The translations under genes were made by a program, and so were the position numbers. From assembly GCF_037975245.1 (NCBI RefSeq), contig NC_092564.1, positions 7,785,984 through 7,849,983 on the forward strand: 64,000 nucleotides of DNA, written 5' to 3'. The DNA comes from Apostichopus japonicus. Taxonomy: Eukaryota > Echinodermata > Holothuroidea > Aspidochirotida > Stichopodidae. Shown piece by piece: positions 39,501 through 51,500 of the stretch; positions within the stretch are counted from its first letter, which is position 1, and each line of letters begins with the position of its first letter. Below the pieces are notes generated by a model that was not told where the DNA came from, did no database searches, and saw only the letters and a list, made by a program, of their open reading frames with translations.

Positions 39501-42500
39501 ACGACTTAATTGCTCTGGCTCCAGCGGTACATAAAGTCTTGAGATCCAAGGTTGATAAGATTGTAGACAATACTGTTAACACCTCTTAACTAACCAAAGG
39601 AAAATTTAACTGCCTCTACAATACTATGATTAATTGGGAATTACATCAAACAGAAATTAATAAAATTAATGAATAAAGTTTTCGTGAATATTCATCTTTG
39701 CCCATTAAAATAAAACAGAACTAATTTTTTTAAGCATGATACAGGGTTCTGCATAAGTAACTTGTTCCACACCATATGTACATAGCAGTAATAATAGTAC
39801 AGATAAAAATTCCAATCTTCAACATATTTCAACAGTTGTAAATCTTTTACATCCAGACATCACTCACCATTGTCTTGGCATGTTCGATGCAAAGCGGCTG
39901 TTCATTGATGACATCAAAGCAAGGTTCGATGCACCTCAGTCCTCCAGGAAACTCTGCAGCACATTGATAGAACAGCATCTGATTCTCATCCTCAAGAATA
40001 TCTGAGAGGAGAGCGACGTTACCGTTAAGGAAAACTTATCGACAATTAAATATGAATGAACCACATGATGCACAACTAAAAATCATGGATTTGTAACTTA
40101 AGGCAGGATTTCACAAGTTTGATTCATTATTTCTGGTGTTGTGACAAATTTCTGGACTATTTGTAGGATTTAATTTTACTTAAACCATTGTTGTCCTTCT
40201 CTTTCTGGCATAAACCTCCTTCTTCCTAATTTTCTCTGACCATACAGAAATTAGCAACATCATAACATCCTCTGAAGTCTGGTTTGAACTTTCATGAATT
40301 CTTAACTTTCTCCACCAATACGTCATTGTGTACTGTGCATACATTAATTATTGACATTGAGTCAAATCCCAACTCCTACTTCCCATAACCAGCGTGCAAT
40401 CTCTTTAATTCAGTTTTATTTAAAACTTGACATATCTGTGTCTGCATTTAGCAGCTGTGTTCACATAATTCATTGATTCATGCTGTTTCTTCTAATAGCA
40501 TTTTCCCCCCTCATGTTTGTTCTTTTTCTTACTTCTAACTCTTCTTAAAAAAAAACTTCCAGACAGCTCATGGGGTTTACACTGCTTATGAAGTGAGCAC
40601 TTACTGATATTTCCTTTGAGACATTTTCATTAAAAGCCTTTTTGTTGGCAATATCAGCATAAAATGAAGTTTATTACTGTTAGTTGATAGCAAAAAATGC
40701 AACACAGGCGGCAACAACATTAGCCACAAGTCTCATTAGAGACGGCTAAGGAACCATGAAATTCTTTTACATTACACCATTACAACCCTTCACATCAACA
40801 AAAGGATATATATAACTTACTACACTTAAGTGAATAAATGGTATTGTGAATCCAAACAATTATTTACAAAGCAATCACTATTTTGCCTTTGAAACCTAAC
40901 GACTTGGAACTTATGTGCTGAATTATGCATGACTATGTACAACTGTTTCACAGAGCGAGCTCCACATGTTCTTAATTACTTACAGTTCATTTATAAAAGG
41001 TTTAGTCTTAAATTTCATGAATGGTGAGTTCTTTAAGCAGTTTAGTGTTAGGTCTCATTCTGCTACAGTTCAGTTGTTTTGAAAATTTAATCTCACAGTA
41101 TGTATATTCTTTGTTTATTACAAAAGCCAATGCTGTGGACATCTTGTTTTACTGTTGTGTTTGAATTTTTTTTGTATCATTTGAACAGGTATTTCCCGCC
41201 CCCCCCTCCCTCAATGCCCCCTTGCAATTGTAGCATTACTGTCTTTTTTCCCCTTTTAATTTCATCGTGTTTTGCTACTCTATGTGCTTATGCATTCATG
41301 TTTGTAGGTTGTATACTTGTGTAAAGCACCTATTTGAAACACACCATCATTATAGGCACGGTAGAACGGGTGCTGAGGTTGTTGTAAGGAGACAGGTAAG
41401 CGAGGAACGAAGTAAATACATCATCATCACCACTACCACCAACTACCATCATCATCACCACCATCATCAGCACCACCATCATCACCATCATCATTAAAAT
41501 CATAATAATACAAAACTTTGTGGTGTGGTTCAAGACCTACTGGACAAATGAAGACTCATATTTGAAAATCAAAGGATACGGCGAAAGCAATGTCTAGCAT
41601 AAGGGACAACCTCTTCCTGGCAGTCCTCCCCATTCTCTTTGCTGCAGCAAATCCGCTCAGTCCTGTTTGGCAATGTTGGTCTGGTGGAAAGGAACAAAAT
41701 ATGCAAAGAAAACATGAAATCAAAACTGCTGATAACATGAGGGAGGGTCAAACTTGTTACTGGACACAGGTAGGGTCAATGCAGATATCCATGTCACATG
41801 GTGCATTAATAGTAAAGTAGACTGTGTAAGTGTATTTCCAGGGCTTCAGAGAGTGAAGTCAAAATGAAACACATTACAGTAATAAAGCTCTTTTTTTTTT
41901 GTAGTTTTAGTTTTAGTTTCATTTCAGAATGAAACACCCTTTCTAAATGATAACAAAAATTTTAGTCTTTCGGAGTACAAACTGCTGCATGTGCACAGTT
42001 TGAAATGCTAACTATTTGTTTTTTCTCAGCGACAGGTTGATGTATGAAGTACTCTGTGTGGATAAGGCGGATACCTATTTGCCTGGATATGAAACAACCT
42101 GTTACATACTTTTAGAATCTCTTTCGATAACTGTCAGAATAAATGACCAACTTCCTTTCTACATATATATCTCATATCAGGTTGTTAACCTGAGATCAGC
42201 CCATCCACCCCATGAAGCTATTGTAGGACAATGACACTGCTGAAGTGAACCCACTAGTCCTCAGAGTGCTCAATTAGTGAGCACCGCAATAACAGCAGCT
42301 TGCTATTGAAATGCTTCTAAAAACACATGTGATGCAACTGTTGGATGGGCAGATCCCATCAAGGAAACACACTGAATATATATATAAATCCAATTTATGA
42401 CACATTCATGCTGTTGTAGACAACAGACACATAATACATATTCTGAGTGGAAACTATCCACTTGTGTTGTCAAATTATTTTTTGATTGACCTAACTACTA

Positions 42501-45500
42501 TCCCATCTGTACTTGCAGTTTCCTACATTGTCATAAACCAAGGAAACAGAAAAATCACTGGACAGTAAAAAGAATGGGGGGGGGGGGTGGATGGATTGTA
42601 AAAGCAGATCATTTAATTTAAAGCAGCTGGTCGCATTTTGTACTTAAAATCACAGAACCATATTTGCTTCCCAACAGATGTGCTGTATGAACGAACACTA
42701 TATAGAATTTTCTCAAGTTGTGACAATGGGTGTTATCAGCCAGTATCTGTATCTATTAACCAATACAGCAACCATGTCATGGTGGTAGAAGACACACAGT
42801 GATGTTACCACTAACATCACATGGCTTACCCTGGCACCCTACCCCCCCCCCCCCCAAAAAAACACCCTCATCTTTCTCCAATGCCCAGGGTTATTTTTCT
42901 TCCACAAAACAAGCCTGCATTAAAACTGGTATTCCAATGCTAATAATAATAATTTTTACAGAAAAGGAGAAACCCTTTTAATTTTCTCGACAGAAATAAA
43001 ACAAGCTGTTCCACCCACTGAGTGTACTCCACTGATTCCTTTAGTGTGGACAAGATTCCGTACCTTTCTAGTGGTCTGTTCTGGCTTCGTAAAAGTGATA
43101 CCGTTGTACCAAAAGGATGCGCCCTGGCAGACTGAATAATCCTCCTGCTCAATTCTTTTCTGGATTTCTGTTCGTACCTGTCACAACTATGTAAAAACTT
43201 TAATTTCTGGCAATTTTGACGAAGAGACGAGCAGATTCCTTGCGGCCGCTCGGAAGCACCACTGACAAAGGTTTTCCTACAACAGAATGGAGTAATAAAC
43301 ATATCTGGCATGAATTCTTAGAAAAAAACAAAATCCATTACAATCTTGCATTATCACCTACATAAGGAAGCAAGGTTAGTACAGAAACTAGGTCACAAGA
43401 AAAATATTTTTTCATCCCTCTGTGTTAGGTGTGGCCATATTTCTACCGCAAACTAAACTAGTAACACCCATATTTGCTTTTCTTATTGATGATAGTGGAG
43501 AAAGTGATAACATAACACAGAATAAACAACAACTACACATAAACAATAAGGAAACACGGATATAGGACAGTCCCACGATCCCCTTCAAGGAAATACATCT
43601 TAAATCTTGGCAATCCCTAGTCTTCAACTCCATCAACTGCTACGTTCTACAGAAGTGATCAAAATCCACAAATCTGTTAAGCATTAACACATACTGCAAG
43701 AAACAAAAGTAAGAAGAAATACACACAAAAGGGCAATTTTGGCAAATCCCTAGTCTTCAAAGTCATCAACTCCCACGTCTAAGTGATCAAAATCCACAAA
43801 TATGTGAGTATGAACTATACGAGTATATACTACTATATGAGTATGAGTCTGTACCCTCTCCAGTACCAAAGACACGGGGTGTGTTTAAAACTGCAACTTA
43901 CCTCTTGCTAGCATGAGAGCTCCATTGGTATCGATGCCTCCATAGAGGATCACCTTCTGAGTCACTGTCATCAATGTCTGAATACTCTAAGCCTGCAAAA
44001 ACAGAGAAGGTAGAACAAATAAAGAACAAGGACAACCCAACCATTATCATTAATCTATGTGAAGAAGATCCTTATTAAGTATAACTCCACCAAAACAGGT
44101 AACAAAAAGTTAACTACGTTTGGTGTTTGAACGTTCCTTCGTATACAGTAAAACAGAAGGAAGAACAAATTTAAGAACAAAGAAAACCCGATCATTATCA
44201 TTGACCAATGTGACGAAGACCCTTTTTAAGAATAATAACTCCACCCGAAAAGTTTACCCCGTTTGGTGTTTTGAATGTTCCTTTGTATACTGTACTACAG
44301 TGAGTACTTGAGTCTTCAGCACTAAGCTGCTTTGCAGTTTCCAGTTCATCACCAGTTTACGTTTTTAGATCCATGGATAAAGTATATGGGAGATTACAAG
44401 GTATCACTTCCTATTGGCACAATAATAATGTCAAACATTGACAAAGTGACAGCATCAAATGTGATATAAGGATACAGTAACTCCCTGATGGAACAAGATT
44501 CTCTTAGTCTTTCAGAGGACGCACGTTCAACACAAACATGTAAGATGATCATGATGGTAGGATTTATCTCCTTTAAGTACAGTAAGAACCATGGCAGCCT
44601 GCTTATCACAGACATCACACAACCTAAAGTCCTTCCATTTGCCAAGAAACTGAAGTTAGCTTTTATTAGTTCAATAAATGTTGAGACACCACTAGAACGT
44701 ATGTGTTTCATAGCAAGGGCTTTAGAGGTGACTCTGAATGCACATCAACATCACTTTTCTTACTACTGTACAGTTTACCCACCTCACTTCAACTTGGTTT
44801 GAACCTTGCAAACAGCCTTCATTCCCAAGGAAAAGTTTGTAACTATAGTATGTCAAGATGTACATGGTGTGCGGTAATGATACGATAAATTTGAGACGAA
44901 GAATCCACGAAACAATTCCCAACTGCTATTTTAGTTAAACCTTAAAGAATTGACTAAATATTGCGTTACATGCAATGAAGAGTTCATTAAGGAAAGTTTC
45001 TCAATATGACAATATGTTTACCTGACAAGATAACATTTGCTGTTTCAAAGACGCATTCAGTATATACAGTTTGTAAACCTCATAAATGTCACTTAAATGT
45101 CATAAGTTCCTTGTGCCTAATGTGACTTTTGTCAGAAGTAATTTAAATTTATAATATTTGAAGACCCGCTATCTGTCAGTTGAGTCTTGTACCAAAATTC
45201 AACACAAAAATCTGGCTGAAGAACAGTAATACTATTTATCTGAGTATCAGATGAATTTGATTTAAAAGCAGATCAGAATTTGCAGGAATGGTACAAAATG
45301 AAAAACTAAGTATTTGGTTGGGGGTGTATACTGTACTTGTCCCCATTCAAGACAGGCACTCAAATCTACCTACTGTAGCCTCAAAGAATTGCAAACATTT
45401 GATCAATGTTCCTCCACTGTGACCCCTTTTCCGCGTCAACTCCCACTTCCTCTCCCTTTCATAGTCTACTGTACATAACAATCTGAAGGCTTACAACATC

Positions 45501-48500
45501 TACAATTCCAGTTTTATTTTCATCCACTTGAATTCTGTTGGTACTGTACATACACTTAGCTAAAGTTATCTGGAGAATGGCCAAGGAGGAAGGGGCAAGG
45601 AGGATGATGGGGTAGGGGTGAGAGTTTGTTTGATAGGGGCGGGAACTACAATGAAGGTCTAATAAAGTAAAGGAGGGAGTAAATATTTGCTGCACTACTA
45701 TATGAAAATCTTAACGGCAAACCGATATACTACAGACTGGTACTTTAGAAGCAGGTTTTATCATACCAATCATCTATTCTGATACATAATCCAGTAATAG
45801 TGTGGATCTTCTTACCAACATTAATAATCACTGAAAACATTGTAACACTGAAACCTACTAAAAGCACACTAAAAACAGGTAAACCTGCAATGTATACTAA
45901 GAAAGAAAGACTGACTGACTGTCATGCAGAGGGAAGGTATAAAACTCTAAAAGTCAAATGAAAAATGCAAACAATTAGTTTGTTCTGCAGAAAGTTGCCA
46001 CAATACTTCACTCAGCCTTTTTAACTCGCCACTATAAGGACTGTTTACCCACGGTACAGCATTCCTGGTCAAGGACATGCGCTACAAGACAGTGCATTCC
46101 TAATTTCCTGAGAGCGTGTTCAATACGCAGTTCACAAATTGAAATTATAATTGGATTGCAACAATCACAACTCAGATGCTGTGGATTAGCAGTCCTGAGA
46201 GAACAAAGATATTGAAGTTGCCAAAAAAAAAATACTTGGTAAACACAAACAACCACTGAGGTATAACAAAGTATATCAATTTACCCCTTGAAAAAAAACA
46301 CAGTTTTTTTCTAGTTTACATCCGGGACGCCTAATTACCGCATGCTATTTTTTACTTTTTATGGTTGCTCAAAAATATTTTGAAGGTAGTATAATTCTTA
46401 TATTATAGTTAGGCATTTAGAATCAAGGTAATACAGTCAACACATTTTGTATAAACACAACCTGTATTAACTGTAACACTATAGAACTGAACTCAATGCT
46501 AGACACTGTGCTTACCAAACAGTTCTGCTAGTACACAATACACCATATATAACCAACACAAACCACAAAACATGATGAGTTTTGAAGCTCCTATGTGCAG
46601 CATTTGTTAACCCTGATAGTAGATACTGTACATACTCAAATTGTGAAGTTGACAATTTAAATTAGTTTCAACTTGATTACTCTGCTAATTGTTCAATCTG
46701 TTTTGACCAAACAGTTCTGCTAGTACACAATACACCATATAACACCAACACAAACCACAAAACATGATGAGTTTTGAAGCTCCTATGAGCAGCACTTGTA
46801 TACTGTACTGTACATACTCAAATTGTGAAGTTGACAATTTAAATTAGTTTCAACTTGATTAATCTGCTAATTGTTCAATCTGTTTTGCTTCTGTTAAATT
46901 TAGATAATTGTATATTTTGTGCAGCTATTTGATCAGCTAGCCTCCCAACATTTTTCTTACTTGGTGGCCATGTGCATACTTATTATTAATTAATAACAGG
47001 GTCCATAATTTTTCAATCATGATTCATGAATGTGGTTAACAGTGAAAGTGACTGTTGTTAACACTTTCGCTTTGTTTTAAAGCCACATTGATGGCGCACT
47101 TAATGAACCCAGCAAGCTAAGGATACACACATGATGAACACAACAATGAGAATACAAACTTTACACTGTGTCCACAATAAATTAATCCCCCTACAGGTAG
47201 AAAAAGGGTGATAATAATTCCCAAAGTACAGTACTTTAGCATCCCATTTCTTCAATCCAATCTTCTACATATGTTCAAAATGTCACATCTTGACCTATAA
47301 TGCTTTAAAAGTGGCTTCGGGAAGGCTAAAAATATTCATACATGTTGTGATTGAATGATGCAAATTTCTCTGCTGAAGTGTGAAACCACACATCCAACAG
47401 GGTTCGTGATTCCTTGCTGCATTTTATGAGTGTAAACTGTGTGCACAACGTTCTTATCCTTAATAAGAGGGATCCACATACCTCAAATGATATTTACACA
47501 CTGTAAACAATATTGTCTTTGACTCTTTGTACAATAAACTGCAGACATACATAATACAAGATATGAAATTTAATCAAGTTTTACAGTATTTATTGGAGTT
47601 ATCATGTTTGTAAAGTTCAGACCTTGACCTCTCTTGACCTACAACCTCCATATTGGAAAGAAAAGGATTCTTGTGCTCAATAAGTTACCAATATACACTA
47701 AAGCATAGTAGCATACCAAAGTTTTACTTCTGCAATTTTCATGTTTACAAAGTTCTCAGATTTGGACTTATGTTGACCTACACAGAAAGCATAGTTTGTT
47801 TCTTCCAAAATTATCTTTTGAAGTTATCCTCTCTACGAGACTTTCAAAGTTTTACTTTGACCTACAGTACTTACTATTGTGAAGCCACATACCAAGTATG
47901 AAGTTAAACCATCAGTTTTCATGACTTTGGTGTCAACAGGCCACGGCTCACATACACATACAAACACCCATATATATATACACACATACCATCACCATCA
48001 CACTGATTCCTTTGGCCTTTGCCGATTAGGAAGGAAAAAGTGCTGACTGAAGACAGTAGACCAGATAGCAATTGGGATATAACACATTATAACACAGTAT
48101 ACTGTATGTCGAGAGGATGGCTCGAAATGCAAACATGGTTGTATGGCGACAGGTCATGTGAGGAGTAATATTAAATTTGTATCACTATACAGTATTTCCA
48201 CATTTCTTGCACTTTGTTACATGTAGAGTATGTCTCTTTCTCTTACTACATAGAAACAGTATTTGAACCTTCATCCTTATCCCTTTAAAATCACTTTTGA
48301 GCACTGGTAGATTTGAAAGGAAGAGAAAGTGAATATAATCTTCACGTGTACACAATACCAATTGGCATTCTGTTTGCAAATGCCGTTAAGTTCTCCTACC
48401 CAACACTTCCCTATCCATCTCGAAATCACTCAGTCACTCACATGGATTTTATTCAAAGTTTAATGTTTGGTCTTTTCCTGGCTCATAATCTATTATTTGC

Positions 48501-51500
48501 CCTTGTTCTAATTATTTCTTCATTATCCATGCCAACTTCCTCTTCAGAAAGGGACATATTGGATTTTTTTTATCATAAACTCCGTTTCTGAAAACATCAA
48601 TCCAGGAAGTTTCATCTTCTTTGTAAATTGCAGGTTAAAGTTCATTTCTGTTTATAATTGACAACATTTTCAAAATAAAGCAGCATTTCATAAAGTTAAG
48701 GGCTGAAATATAATTGTACTTAAAAAGTAAAATTCAACAGAGATCTATACTATTTGTAATAAAGCTGAACAGATTTGGCACATTAATTTGGCAAGCAATT
48801 CAGTAAAGAAAGACCTGTAAAGTGAAAAGTGAATGCATTTGTACATGGCACAGGAACTTCCTAACCAATGTTTGAGAGTGGGAGGATGGGGGGGGGGGGA
48901 GGAGAGGCTGGAGTACTGCAAATAATTTTGTTACTCTGTTATGACGGTCATCTTGGCAACGAGCATCCATGTTTTTTTCTTCCAGATTCTCAAAAACTTG
49001 ATGTTATTGTAACATACACATACAGTGACAGGACTGAGTGACCATTGTCTACACTTACACAAGTTTGGCAATCTACACCAGCTCCCTCCCGAGTCGCTAT
49101 ACAACCTCTCAAGACAGCCTCGGTACTAGGAAACAAACAGCCTATCAAAACGTATATAACCAAACTTTGTTTACTGTTCTCATATTCTTATAAATTGTTT
49201 TTTAACATTTGTTAAAAATTGCCAATCAATATGAGGTAACTATCAATACTACTAGCCATTCAGGACAATATCAAGTGATATGATGGAAAGCTTTTAACAA
49301 ACAGTACAGATTGTTTGCATAATGCCGCTGTTCTGCAGTAGTCCTTTGGGGATATAAAATTTATGCAATATACTGCTTTTGTTTATGGTGGCAAATAAAT
49401 TCAATTTCACTTAATATTACTCATAATATTGAATATTATTCAAAATATGAGTACAATTGATCTATTAGCTACTCTGCTATATATTTTTTAGCCATATATG
49501 ACGGTATGACTTTCATGAACAAGTGAGTAATTAAAGAATATGTTAAGAAAGCTTGTTGCCCTTTATGTAATGTTACACATACAATCACATTTTCCCTCCC
49601 TTATAACAAATGAAACTTCAAGCAAAATTTACTGCATTGTTATGGGACTTGAGTGATTGAATTCAAGTCCTGTTGAACGTTGACTAAAATCAATGCTTAA
49701 AGCTCTGAAGAAGGAAACAGGCAATGAAGTGACTGGAATTTTCAGATTTTTTAAAATATTTTCATAGAGAAATGTAGATGAATCATTTTAAAGCATGCCA
49801 CTCAAGATCCAAGTTATATGAGCTGCCAGCATTTGTTTCGCTAATGGTAGGTGTCCAATTTTTTCCATGATAATTGACTCATTATTCATTTCATTTTGTC
49901 CTTGTAACTATAGTAGCAATTGTAAGTTTGTATATATCATAATGCATACTGTACAACTACAGTCACTCTCTACTGTACCACAACAGTGCCAATAATAGCA
50001 AAATCAAAATGAATGAGCCAGGACCCAGATGGCATACATGTATAAGTAATGAAAAGACGTGACTATGACACTGTTGGCCCTCCAAATGATAGTAAATGAG
50101 CAACTCTCAAAGATTTCTGGATAAAGGATACCAACCAATATACTAAATAGTAATTGACCATATTTGATGAAAACTTCTTAAATGTTTCCAAGAAAACTGA
50201 GAGTGGTTACTCTTGTCTTGTGCTTGTCATTTTACATGATGAAAGTCAGTTTGTTAATAGAATTTGTTTATGTAAGGAAGAAAAGTCTTTCTTTATTGAT
50301 GAGTAAAATGTTCAGGTTGTAATTGATGGCGAAGCTTACTGTGATTCTGACGAAACAAAAAATTAATATATTAGCAAAAACTGATCAAATTAGTTAACTC
50401 AATGCCTAAGATGCAGTCTTATATCAGCAAACAAGGTGTAAACAAAGTCTCACCATAACCATATGGCAATTTTTTAGTGGCAGTCTATTGGGAATATGAA
50501 AAAAAAAATCCATAACATTTTCATCGCCACAGTCCTAGGATGGGGATTTTCCATCCCATGATTCAGGAGAAGTGAATTTTTGAACTTCGCGCCAACTCTA
50601 ATATATTTGGAGAACGATGGGTGACTGTGAAGTCATCGGGGCACTTCGTTTCGGGGCTACAGGGACGCTACCATAAGCAACCTTCACTACTTCACTGTAG
50701 TAAGGAAAGTTAAAAATTTCTGAGAGTAAAATAGGGATTTAGATGCAAATTTCCTGGTGAAGTTGCAAGTTAGCAATCTTTCGGAGAGTTAAAACATTCT
50801 AGAATTCCTGAACTAGTTCTTCTTCATAATATGTTGTTCAGATATCTGTTATATGAGACATTTTCTTGAATCACAGCCATACGCATTGTCTGTACACATT
50901 CCTGTGTATTGTATCAACTACAGTATCAAGGACAAGCTGTGAGATCTTTTGTATTCACAGCCATACGTGAAGTCTGTACACATTCCTATGAGCGTATCAA
51001 GGCCAAGCTTAGAGTGAGATCTGATAGAGTCTGATCAATGTGCCGCACTGACGTCGCGTCTCGACGTAAGTCAGTGTTAGATTCAAGTTCTCTGGCAGGA
51101 CGGGCCAACATTTCAAGCACTCTATCACAGAAACTAAAATTCATCACAGGGCAAGGCTTAGGGCGATACAAAGGCAAAATATGATATGACCGCAAGGAGT
51201 GGATCCCATTTTTCACTATAAACTTCCTTTAAAACAATCGTCCCATAGCTTAAGCCAGGGATGTGTTAAGTAAGGATATACAACAAGTTTACTAAGTCCT
51301 CACGCTTCAAGATCAAAATTTAAGGAATGGATAATCTTTTCAATTTCCAACTTGTGATTGGAAGGTTTTGAAGTTTCAATGCTAATGTTATTTGTTTTTT
51401 TCTCATCTATCATGAGTGTGTCCTGTCATACTACAAAGTACGAACAATAGCTGACAAAGAGACAAAGCTTTGACGACTAGATTTACACCTCCAAGATCAC

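Noticed and set aside
41267-41533. His-rich (plus) and Met-rich (minus) open frames
   Set aside because: Both are translations of the CAT/CAC microsatellite.
50986-51216. 76-residue minus-strand frame in the INO80D large intron
   Set aside because: No homology, no matching splice phases; the region is repetitive with higher CpG and probably an old mobile-element remnant.
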